Positions 1-6,770 of a DNA stretch of 18,374 nt are shown here, piece by piece. This stretch comes from CAYLZN01 sp964387935. Its GTDB lineage: Bacteria; Acidobacteriota; Vicinamibacteria; Vicinamibacterales; JAFNAJ01. The first letter of the stretch is position 1. Each line of letters starts with the position of its first letter. The notes under the pieces were generated by a model. That model ran no database searches, was not told the DNA's origin, and saw only the letters and a list, made by a program, of their open reading frames with translations. The stretch covers positions 1-18,374 of the forward strand of contig CAYLZN010000089.1 of the NCBI GenBank assembly GCA_964387935.1, written 5' to 3'. The position numbers and the translations under genes are program-made.

Positions 1-19
1 CGTTGTCCAGAACGTCCAT
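1..19 (-). CDS. Start of a downstream gene, probably CFA-synthase-like methyltransferase (partial)
   Basis: Only the first six codons (MDVLDN) lie in the window; the gene runs off the left edge. The ATG at 19-17 overlaps the TGA of the DUF1365 gene (TGATG), and AAGGAG sits 8 bases upstream, so translational coupling is well supported. The identity is inference from context only: FAD protein, DUF1365 protein and a cyclopropane-fatty-acyl-phospholipid-synthase-type methyltransferase are a common bacterial gene trio. Nothing in the six residues proves this. Confidence 0.45.
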
Positions 20-816
20 CAGCGAACTCCTTGCCGTTCCGCCGCCGGGTCGTAGGGCGGCTTCGAGTGATACGAGGCCCCCTTGCGCCACAGCCGGAAG
101 GCCTGCCAGTGAATGGATCCCATGACGCGAGCCGTCAGGAAGGGATACCGCAGGAGCAGGCGCACGACGCTGGTCCGCGAGATCGCCTCGCGCCGCAGGG
201 TGAGCGCGGTCCTCAGCCGGGCCTCGCCGCCGACGGTCAGGTCGATGCGCAGCCCGAGATGGCGGCCCGGCTGCCCGACTGCGAACCGGTAGGACCCGTC
301 CAGCGTGAAGAACGGCGACACGTGGAAGACCTTCTTCTCCGTCCATTGCACGGTCGCCGGCCGACCCGCGCGTGCGGTCCACCCGGCGCGGGAGACCACG
401 TAGCAGTGCCGTTCGCCAAACGTGTTGTTCACCTCGGCGACGATGGCCTCAAGGGCGTGGTCGGGACCGAAGCAGTACCAGAAGCTGACCGGGTTGAACA
501 CGTAGCCCAGAACGCGGCAGTGCGTCAGCACCCAGACCGGGCCTCCGGGCCAGGCCACTCCACGCGCGGCGAGCAGGTCCTTCAGGGACTCCACGGCCGG
601 GCGCCCTCCGGCGCCGAAGTGATCGGCGTCGAAGAAGGCGACCGGCTGCCGGCGGTTGTGGCCGAAGCCGGGGAGGCGCGCCGCCAGCTCGTCGAGTCGC
701 CCGGCGTCGAGGAGCCACATGAACAGCGGGTACTCAAACCGATGCCTGGGCGGCCCCGGGCGATCGTGCATCACCCGGCCGACGTACACCGCCGGGGCGG
801 TCTCGAGCGGGCTCAC
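19..816 (-). CDS. DUF1365 family protein
   Basis: A 265-residue protein matching the DUF1365 family in length and in conserved segments: FEYPLFMWLLD near residue 27, GYVFNPVSFWYCF near residue 103, then EVNNTFGERHCYVV. The C-terminal half carries the WQAFRLWRKGASYHSKP-type ending typical of the family. The biochemical role is unknown; DUF1365 genes are recurrently found beside an FAD oxidoreductase and a cyclopropane-synthase-like methyltransferase, suggesting work on membrane fatty acyl chains. I chose the GTG at 816 because it overlaps the TGA of the upstream FAD gene by 4 bases (GTGA); the GTG one codon earlier (819) is equally possible. The frame stays open further upstream to 1146, but that extension is antisense-like arginine/glycine-rich noise over the FAD gene. 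Confidence 0.9.
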   Translation of the reverse strand: MSPLETAPAVYVGRVMHDRPGPPRHRFEYPLFMWLLDAGRLDELAARLPGFGHNRRQPVAFFDADHFGAGGRPAVESLKDLLAARGVAWPGGPVWVLTHCRVLGYVFNPVSFWYCFGPDHALEAIVAEVNNTFGERHCYVVSRAGWTARAGRPATVQWTEKKVFHVSPFFTLDGSYRFAVGQPGRHLGLRIDLTVGGEARLRTALTLRREAISRTSVVRLLLRYPFLTARVMGSIHWQAFRLWRKGASYHSKPPYDPAAERQGVR

Positions 817-2060
817 CACGCAATCCCCAGGCGCCGGGCGACCTCGACGGCCGACTGGAAGCCGTCCTCGTGGAACCCGTAGCGGAGATGCGCGCCGCAG
901 TAGTACGTGTGCCGCGAGCCGTTCAGAGCCGCCAGGTGCGGCTGGGCATCCACCGCGGTGCGGTCGAGGATGGGATGGGTGTAGGACATGGCCGCCAGCA
1001 CGCCCTCGAGCGGCCGAGCGCTGTTGAGCGTGACACAGAACTGGGTGGGCCCCGGCACCGCCTGCAACCGATTGATGTGATACGTCAGCGAGACCGGTCT
1101 TCGTGAGTCCTCGCAGTCCTCGAGGTCGCAGTTCCACGAGGCCCACGCCGCCCGACGTCGCGGGAGCACGCGTTGGTCGGTGTGCAGCACGGTCGCGTTG
1201 GTCGAGTAGCGGAAGCGCGCGAGCAGGTCCCGCTCGTCGTTCGAGGGATCCGCAAGAAGGCCCAGCGCTTCGTCGGCGTGCGTGGCCATCACGACCTTGT
1301 CGTAGCGCAGGACGTCGCCGGCGCGGAGCGTCAGCGACACGCCGGCCGCGTCGCGGTGCACGGAGGTGACGGGGTCGCCATGCCGGACCCGGCCCGACAC
1401 GCCAGCGGCCAGGGCCTTCACGTAGCGCTGGCTGCCACCCACGACCGTACGCCAGCGGGGCGCGCCGGCTGGCGCCAGCAGCCCGTGGTTGTCGAGGAAC
1501 TGCAGGATCGAGCGGGCCGGAAACGCCCGCATGTCATCGAACGAGGCCGACCAGATGGCGCCGGTCATGGGCAGCACGAAATGCCGGACGACCACGCCGT
1601 CGATGCCAGCCTCGTCCAGAAACGCGCCCAGCGACACGGACGACGGCGCCCCCTCGGCCAAGAACGCGCGGCCGAGCCTGAAGAAGCGCAGCATGCCCAG
1701 CAGCAGGCGCCAGTGCGTCGGATCCACCAGGCGACGTCGCTGCGCGAACAGGGCCGACGCGTGGCGGCTGCCATACTCCAGACCGCATCGGCGACAGCGC
1801 ACGCTGAACGACATGTCGCTCCACGTCGTGTCGACGCGCAACTCCTCGAGGAGCCGCGTGAAGAGGGGGTAGGTGCGCGTGTTGTAGACCAGGAAGCCCG
1901 TGTCCAGCGAGAGGGTACGACCGTCGAGGTCGAGGTCGTGCGTATGCGCATGGCCACCCAGCCGGGGCTCGCGCTCGAACACGTCGACCTCGTGGACCGA
2001 CGACAGCAGATAGGCTGCCCCGAGTCCGGAGACCCCTGCCCCGACCACCGCTATGCGCAT
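813..2060 (-). CDS. FAD/NAD-binding flavoprotein of the amine-oxidase fold (COG2907-like)
   Basis: A full-length 415-residue flavoprotein. The N-terminus carries the dinucleotide-binding VVGAGVSGLGAAYLL motif, an acidic strand end (VDVFERE) and the GGHAHT loop, as in the 'predicted NAD/FAD-binding protein' group related to amine oxidases and phytoene desaturases. The C-terminus (YYCGAHLRYGFHEDGFQSAVEVARRL) is the usual FAD-closing segment. It is cytosolic or membrane-peripheral with no signal peptide. It is first in a leftward operon, overlapping the DUF1365 gene by 4 bases. Relatives sit with cyclopropane-synthase-like methyltransferases, and some are tied to modified (for example furan) fatty acids and to the singlet-oxygen response in Rhodobacter. 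The substrate here is not shown by sequence. The ribosome binding site is weak (GTCGGG directly before ATG). Confidence 0.92.
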   Translation of the reverse strand: MRIAVVGAGVSGLGAAYLLSSVHEVDVFEREPRLGGHAHTHDLDLDGRTLSLDTGFLVYNTRTYPLFTRLLEELRVDTTWSDMSFSVRCRRCGLEYGSRHASALFAQRRRLVDPTHWRLLLGMLRFFRLGRAFLAEGAPSSVSLGAFLDEAGIDGVVVRHFVLPMTGAIWSASFDDMRAFPARSILQFLDNHGLLAPAGAPRWRTVVGGSQRYVKALAAGVSGRVRHGDPVTSVHRDAAGVSLTLRAGDVLRYDKVVMATHADEALGLLADPSNDERDLLARFRYSTNATVLHTDQRVLPRRRAAWASWNCDLEDCEDSRRPVSLTYHINRLQAVPGPTQFCVTLNSARPLEGVLAAMSYTHPILDRTAVDAQPHLAALNGSRHTYYCGAHLRYGFHEDGFQSAVEVARRLGIAW

Positions 2061-2174
2061 CCCGACAGTCCCGGACGGATCCTACCCATGTCGCCCAGAA
2101 GACGCCTGCGCCCTTTCGGGAGATCCCGCACGGGCACACCGCAACGGTGTGACGCGTCCCGGCGTCCCACAGCG
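2061..2174. promoter_or_regulatory. Divergent intergenic region with inverted repeat CACACCG-CAA-CGGTGTG
   Basis: This is the 114-base gap between the leftward FAD gene and the rightward transporter remnant. It contains a perfect 7-bp inverted repeat at 2135-2141 and 2145-2151 with a 3-base spacer, a plausible operator shared by both genes. I see no convincing -35/-10 pair in either direction, so the promoter type stays open. Confidence 0.4.
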
Positions 2175-3121
2175 GTGCCCACGTTGAAGCTGTCCGCCCG
2201 GCTTGCCTACGCCGTGCCGGGCCTCGTCTTCGCCCTGGTCGGCATCCCGATTTACGTGCACCTGCCCAAGTTCTACGGGGACGCCCTCGGCGTCGATCTC
2301 CGGGTCATTGGACTGGCGATACTCGCCTCGCGCATCTGGGACGCCGTCACCGACCCGGCAGTGGGCTATCTCAGCGACCACACGCGGTCACGGTGGGGAC
2401 GGCGACGCCCCTGGATCGCCGCCGGAGCCCTGCCGCTCGCCGCCGCGGTGGCCCTGCTGCTGACGCCGCCGGCGGCCGACGCGCGCGGCACCGGGCTGTG
2501 GATGACCGTCCTCCTGTTCGTCGCGTTCCTGGCGTGGACGAGCATCCAGATCCCGCACGCGGCACTCGGCGCTGAACTGGCGCCCGACTATCACGCCAGG
2601 ACCTCCCTCTATGCGTGGCGCGATGCCCTGTTCATCCTGGGGACCCTCGCCGCGGCGTCCGCACCGGCCGTCATCCGTGCCGCCGGCGGGTTCTCGCTGA
2701 CTCCGGACGGTGAACGGCGCACGTTCAGGGTGCTGGCCGCGCTCTACGCGCCCCTGCTGCTTCTGCTCCCGCTCTGGTGCGCCGTCGTCCTGCGCGAGCC
2801 CGCCATCGGCGGCCGGACATCCTCGGTCCCGCCATGGCGCGCGACCCGGGACGCGTTGCGAAACGAACCGTTCCGGGTCGTGCTGGGGGCGTATGCCATC
2901 GGGGCCCTCGGCAGCGCCCTCCCGGGCACGCTGAGTCGGTGCGTCTGGCGCTCCGGCTCCTCTACGCGGCCGTGCCGTGCCTCTGCTACCTCGCGGCGAT
3001 GGTCGTGGCCGTACGGTTCCCGATCGATGAGGCGAGGCATGCCGAGATCCGGGCCACCCTGAGTGCGCGGGCCAGCCATGGGCCGGGGCCGCGGTCGGAC
3101 GTGCGCCCTGTAGCCTCTTGA
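2175..3121 (+). pseudogene. GPH-family sugar/cation symporter (MFS), internally deleted and frameshifted
   Basis: The first 250 or so residues are a clear GPH-type transporter: helices 1-7, with the loop 2-3 hallmark DHTRSRWGRRRPW, IQIPHAALGAEL in helix 4 and YAWRDALF at helix 5. At about base 2932, inside helix 7 (after GALGSALPGTL), the frame becomes arginine/serine-rich and stops at 3062. The proper C-terminal helix reappears in another frame (LRLLYAAVPCLCYLAAMVVAVRFPIDEARH) and ends at TGA 3119-3121. About four helices (8-11, roughly 130 residues) are missing between the two pieces, so this is a deletion and not a simple indel. GTG 2175 gives the usual family N-terminus; ATG 2088 is an in-frame alternative. 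Relatives neighbour FAD/CFA genes, so it once probably served that cluster. An assembly error is the main alternative. Confidence 0.85.
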
Positions 3122-3151
3122 CGCAGGGATTTCAAAGTGATATCACTTTGA
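3118..3151 (+). promoter_or_regulatory. Sigma-70 promoter with 20-bp palindromic operator for the SPFH operon
   Basis: TTGACG (3118-3123), a 17-base spacer and TATCAC (3141-3146) form a good vegetative promoter. A perfect palindrome, TCAAAGTGAT followed by ATCACTTTGA (3132-3151), covers the -10 and likely start site, so a bound protein would block transcription. The following leader is only about 15 bases and contains AGGAGG (3156-3161), six bases before the ATG at 3168. The -35 overlaps the stop codon of the decayed transporter. Confidence 0.7.
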
Positions 3152-3167
3152 TGTCAGGAGGACCTGC

Positions 3168-4037
3168 ATGATCCGCGAACAACAGAACAACGGGCTGTCC
3201 GGCTGGCTCCCGCTCCTCGTCTCGATCGCCATCATCGCCGGCTCGATCTACACGATCGTGTCCGGCGGCCGACACCGGGAGACATCCGAGCTGTTGCTGG
3301 GCATCCTCGGTGCCGTGCTTGGAGGCCTCGGCCTGGCCGGCCTCTTCGTCGTCAATCCGAACGAGGGCAAGGTGCTCCAGTTGTTCGGCAGCTACCGGGG
3401 CACCGCGCGGGTCCCCGGCCTGCGGTGGGCCAACCCCTTCCTCACCAAGAAACGAGTGTCGCTGCGGATCAGGAACTTCGAGAGCGCCAGGCTCAAGGTC
3501 AACGACCAGGAGGGGAACCCCATCGAGATCGCCGCGGTGGTCGTGTGGCGCGTCGTGGACTCGGCTGAAGCGGTGTTCGAGGTCGACGACTACGAGAACT
3601 ACGTGCACGTGCAGAGCGAGGCGGCGGAACGCAATCTCGCAACCAGCTACGCCTACGACTCCCACGACGACAACGTCCTCTCGCTCAGGGGGCACACCGG
3701 CGAGGTGGCCGATCACCTCAAGCGGGAGATTCAGGACCGCCTGTCGAAGGCTGGTGTCGAAGTCATCGAGGCGCGAATCAGCCATCTCGCGTACGCCCCC
3801 GAAATCGCCGCGGCCATGCTGCAGCGGCAGCAGGCCGGCGCCATCATCGCCGCGCGTCAGCGCATCGTCGAAGGCGCGGTCGGCATGGTGGAAATGGCGC
3901 TGGAACTCCTGGCCAAGAACCACGTGGTGGCCCTGGACGAGGAGCGCAAGGCCAGCATGGTGAGCAACCTTCTCGTGGTTCTGTGCGGCGAGCGCGGGGC
4001 CCAGCCCGTTCTCAATACCGGCACGATCTACCAGTAA
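3168..4037 (+). CDS. SPFH/band-7 domain membrane protein
   Basis: A 289-residue protein with two N-terminal hydrophobic segments (about residues 13-34 and 43-62), then VNPNEGKVLQLFGSYRGT leading into a band-7/SPFH domain, including VNDQEGNPIEIAAVVVWRVVDSAEAVFEVDDYENYV. A helical region rich in Ala, Glu and Arg follows (EIAAAMLQRQQAGAIIAARQ). This is the order of stomatin/prohibitin/flotillin-type scaffolds that oligomerise at the membrane. In this bacterial group the precise function is not established; membrane microdomain organisation or protease control are the known roles of SPFH relatives. The start is fixed by a strong AGGAGG. It is co-transcribed with the small RHH gene 4 bases downstream. 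The C-terminus (ERGAQPVLNTGTIYQ) is short and conserved-looking, so the protein seems intact. Confidence 0.93.
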   Translation: MIREQQNNGLSGWLPLLVSIAIIAGSIYTIVSGGRHRETSELLLGILGAVLGGLGLAGLFVVNPNEGKVLQLFGSYRGTARVPGLRWANPFLTKKRVSLRIRNFESARLKVNDQEGNPIEIAAVVVWRVVDSAEAVFEVDDYENYVHVQSEAAERNLATSYAYDSHDDNVLSLRGHTGEVADHLKREIQDRLSKAGVEVIEARISHLAYAPEIAAAMLQRQQAGAIIAARQRIVEGAVGMVEMALELLAKNHVVALDEERKASMVSNLLVVLCGERGAQPVLNTGTIYQ

Positions 4038-4041
4038 GGCC

Positions 4042-4245
4042 GTGGCTGACCGGAAGGCGTTCCTGCTTCGGATCGACCGTGAGGTGCTCGACGCCATGCA
4101 GCGCTGGGCCGACGACGACCTGCGCAGCCTCAACGGTCAGATCGAATTCGTGCTGCGGAACGCGCTTGGCGAGAAACGCCGGATGAAGTGGCGCGGCGGG
4201 CTTCCGCCGGTGACCGAGCGGGGGCCTTTGGACGGGGAGGGCTGA
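4042..4245 (+). CDS. Arc-like ribbon-helix-helix DNA-binding protein
   Basis: A 67-residue protein starting at GTG, four bases after the SPFH stop. The N-terminus KAFLLRIDREVLDAMQRWADDDLRSLNGQIEFVLRNAL reads as beta-strand (FLLRID), helix A, loop with RSLNGQ, and helix B, the Arc/MetJ ribbon-helix-helix pattern. A basic and flexible tail follows. RHH proteins bind palindromic DNA as dimers of dimers; the perfect palindrome over the -10 of this operon is the natural candidate target, so I infer autorepression. Although RHH proteins are often antitoxins, no toxin-like gene is adjacent: the partner is the SPFH gene. Confidence 0.85.
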   Translation: MADRKAFLLRIDREVLDAMQRWADDDLRSLNGQIEFVLRNALGEKRRMKWRGGLPPVTERGPLDGEG

Positions 4246-4253
4246 CGGGGACC

Positions 4254-4487
4254 TCAGCCTTCCTCTTCGTACTCCCCCTCTTCCGGGGGCAACGGTCGCG
4301 TCGCGGGCCGGAGAGCCTCGCGATAATCGTAGAGCGGCAGGTCGGTGACGTGCAGTGGTGACGGGCAGGAGGCTGACTTGGCCTCGATCACGACCGTGAT
4401 CGGGCTGCCTTCGACCCCATCCCGAAAGACGAGGGTGCAGCCACAGGCGAGCCGGGCGCGTGCGAAGCCTTTCATCCCCGCCATCAT
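4254..4487 (-). CDS. Small hypothetical protein with cysteine cluster and acidic tail
   Basis: A 77-residue protein I do not recognise. It has RARLACGCTLVFRDG near the N-terminus, a third cysteine (SASCPSP), then LPLYDYREALRP and a proline/glutamate-rich C-terminus ending EEGEYEEEG. Codon use is like its neighbours and the product is not arginine-rich noise, so it is probably real. The C-G-C plus C pattern could bind a metal, but only three cysteines are present. It converges on the RHH gene with 8 bases between stops. There is no clear ribosome binding site; ATG codons at 4487, 4484 and 4475 are all possible, and the last (MKGFARARL) looks most like a natural N-terminus. Confidence 0.6.
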   Translation of the reverse strand: MMAGMKGFARARLACGCTLVFRDGVEGSPITVVIEAKSASCPSPLHVTDLPLYDYREALRPATRPLPPEEGEYEEEG

Positions 4488-4523
4488 ACTACGGAAGGAG
4501 TCAGGGCTGGTCCGTCGTGGCGT

Positions 4524-5075
4524 CTACAGGAGGGACTCGATTTCCTTGGCGAACTGGTCCTTGCTCGCCAACCCCATGTGTCGCTTGCAGATCTTGCCGT
4601 CGCGGCTGATCATGAACGTCACGGGAATACCCCACACGGGACCGAACGCGTCCTGCACGTCATCGCGCCCGTTTCCCACCAGGATGGGGTAATTGATCTT
4701 GTACTGTTCGGCGAAGGGCCTGAGTTTCTCGGGCGGGTCGTCCACCGACAGGCCCAGGAATACCACGCCCTTGTCCCGGTACTGCTCCTGCAGTTCGACG
4801 AACATCGGAATCTCGTACTTGCAGGGTCCGCACCACGTCGCCCAGAAGTTCAGCAGGACGACCTTGCCCTTCAGGTCGGCGAGGTTCAGGTCCTTGCCGT
4901 CCATGTCCTTCAGGACGAAGTCCATGTTGGCCGGTTTGGCCTTGTCGTCGCAGCTTCCGGTCTTGGCCGCCTCGATGTTCCCGGATGTCTGACCGTCTCC
5001 GCCGGGCATGAACGGCCACATGGCCAGCGCCAGCCCGAGCGCTGCCACCCCTGCGAGGATCCACCGCGTGCTCAT
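4524..5075 (-). CDS. TlpA/ResA-like membrane-anchored thioredoxin
   Basis: A 183-residue protein with an uncleaved-looking N-terminal signal anchor (about residues 5-23), then a thioredoxin domain. The active site is WATWCGPC with cysteines 82 and 85, and the cis-proline is in GIPVTFMI (Pro151). The DMDGKDLNLADLKGKVVLLNFW lead-in is typical of TlpA/ResA proteins, which keep periplasmic thiols reduced, for example for cytochrome c or cupredoxin maturation. An extra cysteine pair candidate is C42 and C167 (KICKRH). It follows the anti-sigma gene by 33 bases with AGGAG before its ATG, so it is the third gene of the sigma operon and probably part of that response. Confidence 0.93.
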   Translation of the reverse strand: MSTRWILAGVAALGLALAMWPFMPGGDGQTSGNIEAAKTGSCDDKAKPANMDFVLKDMDGKDLNLADLKGKVVLLNFWATWCGPCKYEIPMFVELQEQYRDKGVVFLGLSVDDPPEKLRPFAEQYKINYPILVGNGRDDVQDAFGPVWGIPVTFMISRDGKICKRHMGLASKDQFAKEIESLL

Positions 5076-5108
5076 CCTGATCTCCTCTGCCTGCCACTGC
5101 CCGGCGGG

Positions 5109-5858
5109 TCAGCGCAGGTCCTCCTGGAACCGTCTGGCAATGGCCGTGAGCGCGGTATCTGCCATCGGCCCCACGAGCGCGTAGGTGTGGGTGGCGTCGC
5201 TCCAGCTCACCGTCTGCTGGCCCATTATCGCAAGACTCGAAGCAGCTTCGCGCGGCCCTCGGAGGATGAACAACGAAATGGGCGTGTCGCCGTGACGATA
5301 GTGCACGTGCGCCATACTGCCGCCGTGGAAGAGGCACCGCCGGAGCCCCGTCAGCCTCACGTGCTCGCTGGGGTGCGAAGGAGGAATGTCGATGGACCAT
5401 CCATGGGCAGTCGCCCACTGCTGTTCCAATGCGGCCGGCTGCTGGCCGTCGGCCTCACGCGCGAGCCACTGGCACTTGAGGTGGTCGAGCGCGAGCTGCG
5501 CGGCGAGCAACGTCCCCCCCGGGGCCAGCGCGCTGGCGCCGAGGATGGCCAGGACGAGGGCGGCCGCCGCCGGGAGACGCCAGGCGGGCCGGCGCACGAC
5601 GACCGACCGGGAGAAGGGCACCACCCGGGCCGTCGATGGCCGCTCGAGACGCGCGCGCAGGCTGGCCGGCGCGGTCTCTCGCAAGTCACCGCCCCGCGTG
5701 CGCAGCAGGTCGTGAATCTCGCGTTGCGCGGTCGCCGACGAGCGGCACGCCTGGCACTCCGCCAGGTGACCTTCCAGCCCTGGGGCGGCCTTCGCGCTCA
5801 GGCTCCGGTCTGCCCACTCCGGCAGTAGCGATTCGAATTGCTCACACCCCTGGTTCAC
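5109..5858 (-). CDS. Zinc-finger (zf-HC2) anti-sigma factor
   Basis: A 249-residue protein. The N-terminus has the anti-sigma zinc motif H31-x3-C35-x2-C38 (EGHLAECQACRSS). A single membrane segment lies at about residues 94-113 (LPAAAALVLAILGASALAPGG), followed by a periplasmic part of about 130 residues with two cysteines (KCQWLA and RRCLFHGG). This is the ZAS layout: the cytosolic part sequesters the cognate ECF sigma factor and the outer part senses. The GTG start overlaps the sigma stop by 4 bases (GTGA), so the two are translationally coupled. The periplasmic segment ends HTYALVGPMADTALTAIARRFQEDLR, resembling anti-sigma proteins with a weak carboxy-terminal sensor fold. The two outer cysteines plus the downstream TlpA make a redox signal possible, which is inference. 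Confidence 0.92.
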   Translation of the reverse strand: MNQGCEQFESLLPEWADRSLSAKAAPGLEGHLAECQACRSSATAQREIHDLLRTRGGDLRETAPASLRARLERPSTARVVPFSRSVVVRRPAWRLPAAAALVLAILGASALAPGGTLLAAQLALDHLKCQWLAREADGQQPAALEQQWATAHGWSIDIPPSHPSEHVRLTGLRRCLFHGGSMAHVHYRHGDTPISLFILRGPREAASSLAIMGQQTVSWSDATHTYALVGPMADTALTAIARRFQEDLR

Positions 5859-6448
5859 GGCTCGGATACCTCGCGGCCTCGGCGGGTCCTGCCCCGGCCT
5901 TTCCCGTTAAGACGCTCGAAGAGCAGCCGACGTCCTCGGGAAATGCGGGACATGACCGTGCCGACCGGAATCTCCAGCGCACCCGCGATCTCCGCATAGG
6001 ACAGTTCCTCGACGTCCCGCAGCCACACCGCCTGGCGGTAGGCGTCCGGCAGGTCCTCCAGGGCAGCCTTCAGATCCCCGTCCCTGACCTGTCGGACCAG
6101 AACGCTCTCCGGCGACTCTCCAGCCTCGCGGACATCCGCGGCCCGCTCGACCGACTCGCTGTCCACCTCCACCGGGCTCCGGCTCCGCCCGCGCAGATCG
6201 TTCCGAAACACGTTGTGGAGAATCGTGAAGAGCCACGCCTTCAGGTTCGTGCCGCGCTCGAACCGCGCCGCGAACCGGAACGCCCGGAGGTAGGTTTCCT
6301 GGACCAGGTCTTCAGCCGCGGCCGGGTCCCGAGTGAGTCGCCGTGCGGCCGAATAGAGCGAGTCCAGATGCTGAAGACAGCTGTCCTCGAACGTCGGCGT
6401 GCGGTCGCCACGGCCCGGGCCTGTGACCCAGTCGGCCGTCTCGCTCAC
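5855..6448 (-). CDS. ECF-type RNA polymerase sigma factor (RpoE-like)
   Basis: A 197-residue protein with sigma region 2 (DSLYSAARRLTRDPAAAEDLVQETYLRAF, then GTNLKAWLFTILHNVFRND) and region 4 (LPDAYRQAVWLRDVEELSYAEIAGALEIPVGTVMSRISRGRRLL). It lacks regions 1 and 3, as ECF sigmas do. I chose GTG 6448 because GGAGG lies five bases upstream and it gives the normal family length. The frame is open to 6661, but that part is low-complexity and not sigma-like. The anti-sigma gene overlaps its stop, and a TlpA-type thioredoxin gene follows, so the regulon probably deals with envelope or redox stress. The region upstream is shared with a divergent outer-membrane protein gene. Confidence 0.94.
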   Translation of the reverse strand: MSETADWVTGPGRGDRTPTFEDSCLQHLDSLYSAARRLTRDPAAAEDLVQETYLRAFRFAARFERGTNLKAWLFTILHNVFRNDLRGRSRSPVEVDSESVERAADVREAGESPESVLVRQVRDGDLKAALEDLPDAYRQAVWLRDVEELSYAEIAGALEIPVGTVMSRISRGRRLLFERLNGKGRGRTRRGREVSEP

Positions 6449-6770
6449 CCGAGCCTCCGGCTGTCCGGACGCCCTCGACGTCTCAACACCAGAACCGGCA
6501 TGGTTATTCCCAGCGGGACCCGCTGTCCTCTCCCTGGTACCACAGTCATCCTCCGTGGTGGACGATCCGCGATGGAAAGTGCGGGGCGACAGGTCCATCG
6601 AGGTCGATCCGCGCCGCTGCGCGCGGGCGCGCAAGGGCACGTCTCTTGCTTCGCGGGACAAAGAAAGCGTGCACCCGCGGCGTTGCGACCTCAGTCTCAG
6701 CTAAAGTAACATGCCTTCGCGGTCCAAACGCCAAGTTCCAGGCTCCGTGCCCGACATGAGGTGATGGGTT
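6449..6770. promoter_or_regulatory. 322-base divergent upstream region (sigma operon / protease-barrel gene)
   Basis: No gene is supported here. Rightward, TTGCGA (6684-6689), an 18-base spacer and TAACAT (6708-6713) could be a sigma-70 promoter for the gene at 6771, whose ribosome site is GAGGTGAT (6758-6765). Leftward, GGAACTT (6739-6733) resembles an ECF -35 element, which would allow autoregulation of the sigma operon. I cannot find a convincing matching -10 at 16-17 bases, and the leader would be nearly 300 bases long. Treat both as weak. Confidence 0.35.

Noticed and set aside
1173..2174. Long open extension upstream of the transporter remnant on the + strand
   Set aside because: It runs antisense through the FAD gene and is rich in Arg, Gln and His without domain-like sequence; the transporter N-terminus begins near 2175.
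3132..4133. 333-codon open frame on the - strand opposite the SPFH gene
   Set aside because: It is a complement shadow of the SPFH gene in high-GC DNA: His/Asp/Val-rich with no recognisable domain, while the + strand has a clear SPFH domain, promoter and ribosome site.
4042..4245. RHH gene as the antitoxin of a standard toxin–antitoxin pair
   Set aside because: No RelE-, PIN- or other toxin-like gene is adjacent on the same strand; the partner is a full SPFH membrane protein.
6449..6661. N-terminal extension of the sigma factor
   Set aside because: The extra 71 residues are low-complexity and unlike sigma factors; GTG 6448 has a good ribosome site and gives normal length.
6733..6739. GGAACTT as a firm ECF promoter for the sigma operon
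   Set aside because: No acceptable -10 element is found 16-17 bases downstream and the leader would be close to 300 bases; kept only as a weak note.
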